From positions 1 through 35,029 of IMG/VR virus record IMGVR_UViG_3300009537_000084: a stretch of DNA of 35,029 nt. One strand, given 5' to 3'. Made by a program: the position numbers and the translations under genes. Below are positions 1 through 6,834 of this stretch, in pieces. The notes under the pieces were generated by a model. It worked only from the letters and a program-made list of their open reading frames with translations. It was not told the origin of the DNA and did no database searches. Every line of letters begins with the position of its first letter. Positions within the stretch are counted from its first letter, which is position 1. The stretch is from a virus.

Positions 1-135
1 ACCCTGGTCGGCGGCGAGCCTTAATGCACAGATCGCGCACACGCGCCCGTTGGAGTCCGTGTATACGCCCACCGCGCCCCCTCGCTCCTTGTAGATCGCA
101 AGCGCGTCCCGCAGCACCTTCTCGACCGGCCCCAT
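1..135 (-). CDS. Partial small protein, start only (DUF6197-like?)
   Basis: Only the first 45 codons are in the window and the gene runs off the left edge. The start is ATG at 135, preceded by AAGGAG at a good distance, and it overlaps the stop of the upstream gene as TAATG. The visible protein begins MGPVEKVLRDALAIYKERGG and contains a C-A-I-C pair followed by an Ala/Leu-rich helix. A helix followed by a short Cys/Ala helix resembles small DUF6197-type phage and actinobacterial proteins, but this is a weak family guess from a fragment. It is the most downstream gene of the leftward cluster that can be seen here. Confidence 0.6.
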   Translation of the reverse strand, partial: MGPVEKVLRDALAIYKERGGAVGVYTDSNGRVCAICALRLAADQG

Positions 136-344
136 TATTTCTTCTCCTTAGAGAGTGAGAGAATAAAGAGAGCCATTAGGATGGCCGTTACCCACACAAG
201 CAGTGGCAGGAAGACGGCCGCCCACGTCCAATCCAACACTCCGCAGAGCTTCAAAATGATCAGTGCCAACTGGAGGTTGGATAGGAACTGTGTTGCACAG
301 CCAACTTTGGCACGTTGGGCTGACGTTGGTGTAGTGTCACTCAT
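135..344 (-). CDS. Small membrane protein, two predicted TM segments
   Basis: The 69-residue protein has a polar N-terminus, a hydrophobic segment around residues 22-37 (LSNLQLALIILKLCGVL) and a second, stronger one around 40-63, then a basic tail ending SLSKEKK. That suggests a small inner-membrane protein with the charged tail in the cytoplasm. The start ATG at 344 follows AGGAG with six bases of spacing. It sits in the leftward early cluster directly after the nuclease gene. Nothing identifies a function. An early membrane protein of a phage could act in exclusion or host takeover, but that is speculation. Confidence 0.7.
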   Translation of the reverse strand: MSDTTPTSAQRAKVGCATQFLSNLQLALIILKLCGVLDWTWAAVFLPLLVWVTAILMALFILSLSKEKK

Positions 345-346
345 TG

Positions 347-1207
347 TTAGCTCCTGTCACACGCCCCCGTCTGGAAGTGTGGACAGACACGCCCCCAGGA
401 GAAGCAGTAGTTTCGGTTTTTGTAATCCTCGCCCATGGCGTCACGAAGGCGCTGGGCTAGCTGCAAATGCTGACGCACGGCTTCCTGTTGTGCAGGTGTG
501 GGCGGCGGCACGAACACAGAGAAGAATGAGCTGTCGGTGAGTCGCTTGTGTCGCACCACGCCATTTACGATCATTCCAAGGGCGGGGGTGTCGGCATGGA
601 GTGTGTTCCAGCACATTTGGTATGCGTGGAATTGCAGAGAGTTCTGATACTCAATTTCAAGGTTGCGTCGTCGCGCACCCATGGTCTTGGTGTCCATGAG
701 GTAGACGCCACCCTTGGGGAGCCCTAGGTTCCTCTTGGAGAAATCGTTCAGCGCCGGAAGATTCTCCACACCAACTTCGACAACCATATCAATGCGTCCA
801 GTGAACGGGCGCACCCCCACAGGGCTATAATTGTCAGACTCAAGGAAAGCGAAGTCAACTTCGCAACCGACCACCTTGCCAAATTCCTCACGAGGAAAAC
901 GCTCGCGATAGCCAGCAAAGAGCCGCAGAGCCTCACCAACAGCAGGGTTGGTCGAATCGAACGCCACAGTGTCAAAGGTGCCTCCGTAGTAGTGCTCAAG
1001 GATCTTGTGGAAGGCTGCGCCGATATCCACGGCTGCCGCCTCGTCGTCTTCCGTGACGATTTGGAGGGCCTTGAGCGCGTCCTCACATTCCTTGTCTAGT
1101 TTCCGTTGGTGTGGACAGCCAGACTGGAACTGATTCCAATAGCTGAGGCCGCTAGGGCTTGCGCCGCCAGACCCAGTAGGGAAAATTTGAATGACTGGTT
1201 TACTCAC
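347..1207 (-). CDS. PD-(D/E)XK (Cas4/RecB-like) nuclease, probable Fe-S exonuclease
   Basis: The 286-residue protein shows the RecB-nuclease core in order: a helix with H67 (AAFHKILEHYY), GRID at 137-140, MDTKT at 171-175 carrying the D-x-K pair, and QFHAYQ around 192-197, the usual downstream Q-x3-Y motif. One cysteine near the N-terminus (C31) and a C-terminal C-x6-C-x7-C cluster (NYCFSWGRVCPHFQTGAC) match the layout of the Fe-S staple in Cas4/AddB-type nucleases, so it may hold an iron-sulphur cluster. It is expected to degrade or process DNA ends during phage replication or recombination. The start is GTG at 1207, coupled by a GTGA overlap to the preceding small zinc protein and lying downstream of the helicase gene. 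The family assignment is firm; the Fe-S cluster is inferred. Confidence 0.85.
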   Translation of the reverse strand: MSKPVIQIFPTGSGGASPSGLSYWNQFQSGCPHQRKLDKECEDALKALQIVTEDDEAAAVDIGAAFHKILEHYYGGTFDTVAFDSTNPAVGEALRLFAGYRERFPREEFGKVVGCEVDFAFLESDNYSPVGVRPFTGRIDMVVEVGVENLPALNDFSKRNLGLPKGGVYLMDTKTMGARRRNLEIEYQNSLQFHAYQMCWNTLHADTPALGMIVNGVVRHKRLTDSSFFSVFVPPPTPAQQEAVRQHLQLAQRLRDAMGEDYKNRNYCFSWGRVCPHFQTGACDRS

Positions 1208-1497
1208 TTAGGTTTCGTCCTTTCATAAATTTTGGGTGGGAAGGGGAAGTATTCGCTCTTGGCGAACGCTTGTATCATCTTCACCCTGGCCCTTGGGTAA
1301 TGGCTGCCTTTAGCGCGCCACTTCTCCAACACCCGGCGCAGGAGATTCTGACATTTCCGACACCGGGACTGCCGCCCGTCGCTGTTTCGCGGGTCTCTAG
1401 GGAAAACCTCGGCGGGTAGTGTCTGTTCACAAAGCGTGCAAACACGGGAGCCCGTTTGCAGACGCGCGGTTCGGACCTTACGAGAAACCCAGGGCAC
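1204..1497 (-). CDS. Small zinc-finger protein (CxxC...CxxC)
   Basis: The 97-residue basic protein has a CTLC pair at about residues 20-23 and a CRKC pair at about 46-49, separated by FPRDPRNSDGRQSR. That spacing is the zinc-binding knuckle often seen alone in small phage proteins or in front of HNH nucleases, but no H-N-H residues follow here. The rest is rich in Lys and Arg and probably binds nucleic acid. The GTG start at 1497 overlaps the helicase stop codon by one base (TAGTG), and the stop overlaps the nuclease start, so the three genes are translationally coupled. The partner may be the helicase or nuclease, which is inferred from gene order only. Confidence 0.75.
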   Translation of the reverse strand: MPWVSRKVRTARLQTGSRVCTLCEQTLPAEVFPRDPRNSDGRQSRCRKCQNLLRRVLEKWRAKGSHYPRARVKMIQAFAKSEYFPFPPKIYERTKPK

Positions 1498-3296
1498 TAG
1501 TTTTCAGCTTCCTCGTAGGAGATTAGTGCAAGCATGTCGGAGATTTCCGACTCCGATAGACCTTTCTCTTTGAGTTGCGAGAGGGTTTCTGTGAGAGCGG
1601 CCTCTTCAGTTCCTGCGGAGAGAAGATCAGAGAGCACAGTGGCCTTCCGATATAGCATATTAGCCATGTCGTCGCCTGACTCATCAGCGAGAATGAATAC
1701 ATCGTGGCCTCTCTGAGAAGATGCGCGGTGGCCGCGCCCCAAGTTTTGCAAGACTTCTGTGATGTTGTTGGAGAGTTCGACGTAGACTGAGGCGGTTTGG
1801 AACGTGAGGTCGATCGCGACCGAGGTAGACGATATCGTAGCGACCGTGACACTTTTCTCTTGGGAGCGGGCAGTGGCGAGAGTATGCGCCCGCTGCTCGG
1901 GAGTTTGCGAGCCATCTATTACGTGAACCGGGAAGTCAACAAGTTTAGTGAGAGCTTTGGCTAGGTCTTTGGCGCTTTGTCTGAGGTAACAGGCGACTCG
2001 CACGTGATCGTGGCCTTCCCGCAGGAGAGACACAGCTTTCTCACACCCATTACCAAACCTGTCTCCGTCGAAAGGAAGCAGGTTTGGATTGAAAGGTGGG
2101 AGCAGGTGGGCAACGTCACGTTTCGTGAGGCGAACAGCGCACCCAAGGAGGCGAACACGAAGTTCCTCCTTGTTAGCCTCATTGAGTCCTTTGTATTTGT
2201 AGCCACGGAAATTCTCCTTGGAGTCAAAGACAGCCTCCGGATTCATGTAATGAAACTTGAAGCTCCCGGGCGTCCCGAATCTATCTGGCCATAGCCAATC
2301 CAAGACTGTATGCAGCGACGCCAGGTCACTTGGATTCATCAGCGGCGTGCCCGTAAGTGCCAGCCGCTTGGCATTCGGCCACCGCTCCCGCGCCGTAAAC
2401 GCAGCTTTGCTCCACTGGGAGCGTGGGTTTGAAATGTAGTGGGCCTCGTCTAGAATGATTATTTGGGGGTTGAAGGCGGGAGGAACGGCGTCACTTCCGG
2501 GATTGCTGGGATCTCCCAGCGCATCGAGCAAATTACGCAACACGCCGTAAGATACGACAACCCCATGCCCCCCTGTCCCAAGGGTTTCTGCTTCACTCCC
2601 GCGATTCTCACCTGCGAGTGATACCCACCGGGACAAGTAGCCGGGGCCGTCGCCTTTCCCGTGTCGGATGGCGTAAGGCTCGATGACATACTCACGTCCT
2701 CGGTGGATTTCACGTTTGTATCGGTCGGGCCACCAGCGGGCGAAACCGTTGTCTTTGTATTGGGGACCATTTCCATGCGGCCAAACCTCCCGTGCCATTG
2801 CAGGGCACACAATTAGAATGTCGAATTGGGGAACAGGCGGGTTGCCGCCGCCAATCTCGTAGCCCGCCCACCTGAGTTGATTCTGCAACTGCCGCGCTAG
2901 CTCAATGGCTACGGGAGTTTTCCCGAGACCCATGGCGTAGGCCACAAGGGCCGCGCCTGTGTGGTGGAGCCGCGCTAGCGTCGTTTCAATGTCCGGCTTC
3001 TGGAAGGGTTCAAACTTCCCGAGAGCATTGAATAGGGTTACGTGTGGCGGTAGCCCAGGAATTTCAGCTTGGGTTGTAACTTCAAAACCATGCCGGTGCG
3101 CTAGCGTGGTAACTGCTGGGCGTAGCTCGATCGGGACCAACCAGGATTTCACGTCCCACTCACTGACGTGGAATGTGACGCCTGGGATTTGCTTGATATC
3201 CTTAACCAAGGCTCTGGCCCCCGGGGCGGCAATATCAAACCGCGCGTGAAGGAAGTGGGGGCTCACCCGTGAGGATGTAAAAATGAATTTACTCAT
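1497..3296 (-). CDS. DEAH-box superfamily 2 (SNF2-like) helicase
   Basis: The 599-residue protein has all the main SF2 motifs: Walker A MGLGKT at residues 122-127, motif II ILDEAH at 281-286, motif III RLALTGTP around 311-318, and a C-terminal helicase lobe ending in motif VI NLGRGHRASS near residue 525. Motif I preceded by a Q-type region and followed by LTGTPL is typical of SNF2-type translocases and DNA helicases of phages. The N-terminal 100 residues look like a separate accessory domain. It probably remodels or unwinds DNA during replication or recombination together with the downstream nuclease. The start ATG at 3296 overlaps the previous stop (ATGA). Confidence 0.92.
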   Translation of the reverse strand: MSKFIFTSSRVSPHFLHARFDIAAPGARALVKDIKQIPGVTFHVSEWDVKSWLVPIELRPAVTTLAHRHGFEVTTQAEIPGLPPHVTLFNALGKFEPFQKPDIETTLARLHHTGAALVAYAMGLGKTPVAIELARQLQNQLRWAGYEIGGGNPPVPQFDILIVCPAMAREVWPHGNGPQYKDNGFARWWPDRYKREIHRGREYVIEPYAIRHGKGDGPGYLSRWVSLAGENRGSEAETLGTGGHGVVVSYGVLRNLLDALGDPSNPGSDAVPPAFNPQIIILDEAHYISNPRSQWSKAAFTARERWPNAKRLALTGTPLMNPSDLASLHTVLDWLWPDRFGTPGSFKFHYMNPEAVFDSKENFRGYKYKGLNEANKEELRVRLLGCAVRLTKRDVAHLLPPFNPNLLPFDGDRFGNGCEKAVSLLREGHDHVRVACYLRQSAKDLAKALTKLVDFPVHVIDGSQTPEQRAHTLATARSQEKSVTVATISSTSVAIDLTFQTASVYVELSNNITEVLQNLGRGHRASSQRGHDVFILADESGDDMANMLYRKATVLSDLLSAGTEEAALTETLSQLKEKGLSESEISDMLALISYEEAEN

Positions 3297-3535
3297 ACCT
3301 TGGTGTGTTTGAATGCCGGGTCGGCTGGGGTGGAGAAGATTTCTTCAAGTTCTTTATCAAGCTGCTTCTCTTTCTTGAACTCCACCCAAGCACAATCCGA
3401 CTTGTGATTTATGCCCCAAATGCCGGGGAACATCGGGCAGACACACTCAGGTTCCATGTGGTCTTGTCCGTGCAAGCAAGGGAACTGCTCCCCAAAACCT
3501 GCTTTGGCTCCACAGATTTTGCAGATCCAATTCAT
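3293..3535 (-). CDS. Small cysteine-rich zinc-binding protein
   Basis: The 80-residue protein starts MNWICKICGAKAGFGEQF and carries CKIC, then C-x-H (FPCLHGQDH), CVC and a late DCAW. These are enough Cys and His residues for one or two zinc sites. The C-terminal third is charged and helical (EFKKEKQLDKELEEIF). The ATG at 3535 overlaps the upstream stop (ATGA) and its own stop overlaps the helicase start, so it belongs to the helicase-nuclease translational unit. No specific family is recognised. Confidence 0.7.
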   Translation of the reverse strand: MNWICKICGAKAGFGEQFPCLHGQDHMEPECVCPMFPGIWGINHKSDCAWVEFKKEKQLDKELEEIFSTPADPAFKHTKV

Positions 3536-3765
3536 GGGGTTTCGTTAACACCCTGCCATTCACGCCAGATTGAGCCACACCCGCCCTCTTCCGGCGGACA
3601 CTCAAAACTCCCGGACGGGAAGACGGGTTTCTGAACGGTGGGGTCTTTGCGTGTCTCTGGGCAGCAGATCGGCTTTTCGGTAGGTGGAATGATTTCCAAG
3701 TCAGCATCAACTGGATTTCTAGGGTGTTTACGAATCCACACAACCCCGAGAAGTTTGGATTTCAC
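3532..3765 (-). CDS. Hypothetical protein with two cysteine pairs
   Basis: A GTG at 3765 is preceded by GGAGG with five bases of spacing and overlaps the upstream stop as GTGA. It is therefore preferred over an in-frame GTG at 3807 that lacks a ribosome site. The resulting 77-residue protein has CC in EKPICCPETRK and a later C-x6-C (FECPPEEGGCGSIW), a possible zinc site. It is followed without gap by the next small zinc protein (ATGA). The sequence gives no function. Confidence 0.65.
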   Translation of the reverse strand: MKSKLLGVVWIRKHPRNPVDADLEIIPPTEKPICCPETRKDPTVQKPVFPSGSFECPPEEGGCGSIWREWQGVNETP

Positions 3766-4010
3766 TTCTTCCTCCGAAGGGTAGCTACAAGAACTCCAAC
3801 CGCGCACCCTAGAAGCACAAGCCCAAATCCTGGCAGCGCCCCCTTGTGGAAAAAGCTCGTCTCTATGGGGTGAAGCTTCGCGTTATGCTCAAGGATCCAC
3901 CCAGCGAGCCGCTCGGGCGTAGCTTCCTTAGTGAGCATGAGTCGTCCGTTGGATGAAATCACGAGTGGGACCGTCTCAGTGTGAGAAACAGGAACTTCGA
4001 TGTTAGCCAT
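3762..4010 (-). CDS. Small tail-anchored membrane protein
   Basis: The 82-residue protein begins MANIEVPVSHTETVPLVISS and has a soluble N-terminal part followed by one strong membrane segment at its C-terminus (LPGFGLVLLGCAVGVLVATL) and a basic RRKK tail. This is a C-tail-anchored topology with the N-terminus probably outside the cytoplasm, by the positive-inside rule. ATG at 4010 follows GGGAG with seven bases of spacing and is a better start than the TTG at 4016. It overlaps the end of the preceding gene by eight bases. The function is unknown. Confidence 0.7.
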   Translation of the reverse strand: MANIEVPVSHTETVPLVISSNGRLMLTKEATPERLAGWILEHNAKLHPIETSFFHKGALPGFGLVLLGCAVGVLVATLRRKK

Positions 4011-4317
4011 TGTCAATCTCCCAGTTATCTAGAGCCCGCTCCCACACCTCAAACACAGGGATGAGTGCCTCGTATTCATGTTGAGTTAGCTCGGAGTAGG
4101 TTATCGTGTCTGGAACGTTTTCTTCATATTGGAGTGAGGAGAGTTTAGACTGTGCTCCAAAGCGGTTGAATACACTCACTTTTAGAGTTCCGTCCAAGAG
4201 GGTCTCTGGGCGGGAGGCTGGGCGGGAGAAATATTCCGCGTCGTATTGAGACCAGAGTGGGTGGCAGCCGTCAGAATTCAGCGGTAGCTTGAAAATCAAC
4301 ATTCCCTTACACATCAT
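4003..4317 (-). CDS. Hypothetical early protein
   Basis: The likely start is ATG at 4317 (or the next codon, 4314). A GGAGG site lies just upstream, and 4317 overlaps the ATPase stop as ATGA. The longer in-frame reading back to 4383 has no ribosome site and runs inside the ATPase gene. The protein of about 104 residues has a beta-rich N-terminal half and an acidic, helical C-terminal half (SELTQHEYEALIPVFEVWER). No family is recognised. Coupling to the ATPase suggests it is made together with the replication functions. Confidence 0.65.
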   Translation of the reverse strand: MMCKGMLIFKLPLNSDGCHPLWSQYDAEYFSRPASRPETLLDGTLKVSVFNRFGAQSKLSSLQYEENVPDTITYSELTQHEYEALIPVFEVWERALDNWEIDNG

Positions 4318-5303
4318 TCCTCCAAAACCTTGGTCATGTGTAGACGAATAGGTGAGATAATTCCCCTCTCGGGGATTTCCCACCGCACCTTGAATTGCTG
4401 CTCCTCACGTTCGCGGTAACGAGCCACCAAGTCAATCCAACCGGAGCCTTTTGCGGCCCACCGTCGGAACCCAAAGTGGGCGTCGTAGGCATCTAGTTGT
4501 GAGGAGTGGCCGCGCAAGTCTAGGTCGATATCCTTAAGCTCGGTGTTTCGCTGCGAGTCCTTACTTGTGTGCATGACTGCAATTACTGTGCAGCCCTTTT
4601 CTCGGACAGCAAACAACCCGTCGATCATGGCAAGCATGTTCTCTGGGTCATTCTCTTTTCCATTGTGCATGTAGGTGATAGCATCAAACACCGTAATGTC
4701 TGGCTTCACCCGGTCCACCAAGGCTAACACCTTTTTCATGCTTTCGGGCTGGTGAAACTTGATGGCTGGCCGATGCACAAAATGGAAATTGTGTTGTAGC
4801 CTGGATTCCGGCGGGATTTTCTCCTCTAGGAGTCTGTAGTCGTCATGGCCCAAGGAGTTTGTGTAAAACTCCAGTGCTTCGGCGGGCCAGGCTCCAAGCC
4901 CCATCCCGATCTTTCCTAAACGCTCTTTGTTCCCAACTGCCGTCCCCTCCTGTTGGAAAGAGAGGACACGACACGCTTTCGTGGGGGACAACGTAACTCG
5001 CTGTCCCGTGAGAAGCGTAGGCGTTGCGTTTGGGCCGCGCCCCTGGGGTTTCCCCTGCGCGCCGCAATCATACGGCACTCCACTAGCCGCAACCATTGTT
5101 AGGAATTTCTGGGCGAACGTTTTGAAACCCCGCTTTCGCGGGCCCGAGAAATAGACTATGGCGTTGGCCGGGATTAGATCACGAAGTAGGTAGCTCGGGG
5201 AGACAGTCTCCTTGTTAACGAATGAGAGGAGATTAGTGGATTGAGGAGGATTCGTTGGTGTCGGCGTCGGGGTTGCTGGTGTTATCGGCGGCGTCGGCGT
5301 CAC
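4314..5303 (-). CDS. RepA/AAA_25-like hexameric ATPase (replicative helicase or loader type)
   Basis: From a GTG at 5303 with GGAGG nine bases upstream, the product is 329 residues long: a short Pro/Thr-rich N-terminus, then a RecA-fold core. The core has an unusual P-loop, SGPRKRGFKTF (about residues 53-63), a Walker B strand PDITVFDAITY (about 202-212), the family's END segment (KENDPENM), a sensor-like histidine in VMHTSK (about 245) and an RGHSSQLDAYD segment (about residue 265). This order is characteristic of RepA/AAA_25 ATPases in phages and plasmids, which unwind or load at origins. The P-loop lacks the normal G-K pair and reads G-F-K-T, a variant found in part of this family. An in-frame extension to 5471 is open, but it would overlap most of the upstream zinc-protein gene. 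Confidence 0.85.
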   Translation of the reverse strand: MTPTPPITPATPTPTPTNPPQSTNLLSFVNKETVSPSYLLRDLIPANAIVYFSGPRKRGFKTFAQKFLTMVAASGVPYDCGAQGKPQGRGPNATPTLLTGQRVTLSPTKACRVLSFQQEGTAVGNKERLGKIGMGLGAWPAEALEFYTNSLGHDDYRLLEEKIPPESRLQHNFHFVHRPAIKFHQPESMKKVLALVDRVKPDITVFDAITYMHNGKENDPENMLAMIDGLFAVREKGCTVIAVMHTSKDSQRNTELKDIDLDLRGHSSQLDAYDAHFGFRRWAAKGSGWIDLVARYREREEQQFKVRWEIPERGIISPIRLHMTKVLEE

Positions 5304-5547
5304 TCTCAACTTCCTCCACTTCAAATTTGGAACCGCGCGGTAGCTTCGGTAGTCCCCGGTAAATCTCGGCCGGTCGGTCGCAGGATTCACATTGAACAGC
5401 CGGGGACTTTGTATATGGCGGAAGCTGCTGGTAACAGGATCTCCACCCCGAAGAACGCAGGCAAGGTTCACACAGAACCTTTGCTTCGCCGGGGGACTTC
5501 ATGATCTTTCGAGGCTTCTTATCTTTGGGCGGGGGCGGGGCGGTCAA
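5233..5547 (-). CDS. Zinc-ribbon protein with acidic tail
   Basis: The TTG start at 5547 has a perfect AAGGAG seven bases upstream, which decides the start despite the weak codon. The 104-residue product has a basic N-terminus (KDKKPRKIMK), a CEPC pair and a CESC pair about 25 residues apart (a zinc ribbon), and a strongly acidic Asp/Glu tail (EVEEVESDADAADN). Its last 71 bases overlap the start of the ATPase in another frame. It is the first gene of the leftward transcript that begins near 5560-5620. It may bind nucleic acid or an ATPase partner; this is inferred from context only. Confidence 0.7.
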   Translation of the reverse strand: MTAPPPPKDKKPRKIMKSPGEAKVLCEPCLRSSGWRSCYQQLPPYTKSPAVQCESCDRPAEIYRGLPKLPRGSKFEVEEVESDADAADNTSNPDADTNESSSIH

Positions 5548-5598
5548 GGAGATTCTCCTTTGGGGAAAAGCTGACGCATGTTTTTCTTTCGTTCATAG

Positions 5599-5620
5599 GG
5601 TAACGTATGTTACCATACAT
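5599..5620. promoter_or_regulatory. Palindrome plus GTTACCATACAT operator-like site
   Basis: GGTAAC and GTTACC flank a GTAT spacer (5599-5614). The palindrome runs into GTTACCATACAT (5609-5620). The same 12-mer occurs on the other strand inside a perfect palindrome at 12259-12274. The site lies in the only short gap between the leftward gene at 5547 and the rightward gene at 5672, where a regulator could control both. The promoter itself is not clear. Confidence 0.5.
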
Positions 5621-5671
5621 TAAGAGGCCTCGGCGTAAATCAAGTCTACCACATCCCGGGGGCCCAACACC

Positions 5672-5866
5672 ATGACGACATTCTGGAAGTGCCCAAAGTG
5701 TGACATGATTTTCTGTATGCGCGAAGAATTCCGTGTTGACGACCACGTTATCTGCCGATGTTGTGGTGGAGAGTGGCTTGTTACGCGGAGCGGGGACGAG
5801 ATCGAATTGCCCATCCCCGCTCCCCCGGCCCCCGCGCATCAGCGACTCGTGTTTTCGGGCTCGTAG
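5672..5866 (+). CDS. Small zinc-ribbon protein on the opposite strand
   Basis: This 64-residue reading frame starts MTTFWKCPKCDMIFCMREEF and carries CPKC and, about 18 residues later, CRCC followed by GGEWLV: a compact zinc ribbon. The CxCCGG-(D/E/W) ending resembles the motif in the leftward gene at 6033-6302. It would be the only rightward gene in the left arm. It faces the leftward gene at 5839 and overlaps it tail to tail by 28 bases. The ribosome site is poor (only a GGGGG run upstream). The motif content makes it more credible than the antisense frames. Confidence 0.5.
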   Translation: MTTFWKCPKCDMIFCMREEFRVDDHVICRCCGGEWLVTRSGDEIELPIPAPPAPAHQRLVFSGS

Positions 5867-6036
5867 CCGCAGGCGTCGAGGAATTTCACCCGGTTAAACC
5901 GGGTATTAGTCGTCGCCAGGGCCTCCGCAAAATCAAGCACCAACGCGCGCCAAAGCTCTCGCTTGACGCGCTCTCTTTTTCCTGGCTTACGCCACACTAG
6001 AGTGTCGGCAATCTGTTGGAAGTGTTTCTTATTCAC
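5839..6036 (-). CDS. Small phage protein of the QIADT type, hypothetical
   Basis: The 65-residue protein (MNKKHFQQIADTLVWRKPGK, with TNTRFNRVKFLDACGYEPE at its end) matches a pattern common in small phage and actinomycete-phage proteins: a HFxxIAxT opening and a closing ACGYEP. The function of that family is unknown. GTG at 6036 overlaps the upstream stop (GTGA) and AAAGGA lies nine bases before it. It is expressed with the preceding zinc protein. Confidence 0.75.
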   Translation of the reverse strand: MNKKHFQQIADTLVWRKPGKRERVKRELWRALVLDFAEALATTNTRFNRVKFLDACGYEPENTSR

Positions 6037-6302
6037 GGTGTCATGTCCTTTTTGGCTGCTTCAGCATTGACGAGAAGGCAGGTGATGCTGGATGTTGCCA
6101 AATCATCAAGTTCATCCCAGGAAGTCCAGCAAGAGATTGAAAAGTCACCTCCGCAACAGGTGCAAGTTACGTTGTTAGGGTCACGATCAAATCTCTTTTT
6201 GAACCACTCAACAGCTTCGTCTTCGGGCAACTCAACCCAAATGACAGCCCACTTGGTTTTCGGCAAGCCGCCCGAGTGTAGATCGTAAAAACGCGTCCAC
6301 AT
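6033..6302 (-). CDS. Zinc-binding phage protein (CTCCGGDFS motif)
   Basis: The 89-residue protein has a charged N-terminal half (WVELPEDEAVEWFKKRFDRD) followed by NNVTCTCCGGDFSIS, a Cys cluster seen in small conserved phage proteins where it probably binds zinc with the later Cys residues (CWTSW, TCLLV). The ATG at 6302 is preceded by AAGGAG, but at a longer than usual spacing (about 12 bases). The stop overlaps the next start. No enzymatic function is suggested. Confidence 0.75.
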   Translation of the reverse strand: MWTRFYDLHSGGLPKTKWAVIWVELPEDEAVEWFKKRFDRDPNNVTCTCCGGDFSISCWTSWDELDDLATSSITCLLVNAEAAKKDMTP

Positions 6303-6306
6303 TTTG

Positions 6307-6594
6307 TTATTTGGCTCCTTGGTTTTCCAGGTAGGAGGCTCGGAGTGTCTCCAGCATCGAGAGTGTCATATCAATACCCTCAAAGATTTCGTCTCGATGG
6401 GCAAACCACAAATCCTGGTTTCTCTCAAAGAGAGCACATTCATGAGGGACCATGTAGTTATCACCCGGTAGGTTGGCTTCAAAGCGTTCTTGGCCCCACA
6501 GGTGAGTAAAGGGGTCGCTTGCTATGGTGATAACAAACGCCAACCACCCGTTTACCGAAAAAGCCAAGTTGTGGTTGTATGGGATTTTTCTCAT
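6307..6594 (-). CDS. Hypothetical early protein
   Basis: The start is placed at ATG 6594 because AGAGG lies five bases upstream; the open frame further upstream overlaps a tRNA-like sequence and has no ribosome site. The 95-residue product begins MRKIPYNHNLAFSVNGWLAF and ends with a predicted helix (DMTLSMLETLRASYLENQ). It contains aromatic-rich stretches (PFTHLWGQERF) but no motif I recognise. The gene begins the 6.6-to-5.8 kb leftward group after a 240-base gap. Confidence 0.65.
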   Translation of the reverse strand: MRKIPYNHNLAFSVNGWLAFVITIASDPFTHLWGQERFEANLPGDNYMVPHECALFERNQDLWFAHRDEIFEGIDMTLSMLETLRASYLENQGAK

Positions 6595-6834
6595 GTTTAC
6601 CTCTTTGGTGCGTAGCCCGGAGTTGAACCGAGTCCCCTTTCGGGATAGCCGATTACGCATTGACAGTCTTTCGAGCTTTCTGCGCGCGAAATCTCGGGGC
6701 GCTGTCACTCCCCTTTGGGCGTTTCGTGCCCAAGACGGCAGGTGAATTTCAGGTCACCCGATACCCTACACTCACGGGGCCCTACATCCTGTTTCGTTGT
6801 TTACCCTCGCGAACCCAGGCAAAGCGAGGAGCTT
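6595..6834. other. Non-coding gap with hairpins
   Basis: No credible gene lies between 6594 and 6835. Besides the tRNA-like sequence, the minus strand holds a 6-bp hairpin TTGGGC/GCCCAA (loop ACGAAAC) near 6713-6732 and a GGTGA/TCACC hairpin near 6740-6757. It looks like a structured leader between two leftward gene groups. Confidence 0.45.
6606..6690 (-). tRNA. Degenerate class II tRNA-like sequence
   Basis: On the minus strand a clear T-arm is present: a 5-bp stem CTCGG/CCGGG with loop TTCAACT. It is preceded by a small hairpin with a GAAA tetraloop (TCCCGAAAGGGGA) that resembles a long variable arm, and followed by CTACGCACCA. A TGCGTA that could pair with TACGCA lies only about 45 bases upstream, so a full D-arm plus anticodon-arm cannot be accommodated well. 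A candidate anticodon loop (TGCGTAA) lacks U33. I read it as a decayed or minimal tRNA-like structure rather than a working tRNA. Confidence 0.25.

Noticed and set aside
6016-6288. A rightward 90-aa frame opposite the leftward zinc gene.
   Set aside because: The leftward frame contains the conserved CTCCGGDFS motif and is coupled to its neighbours.
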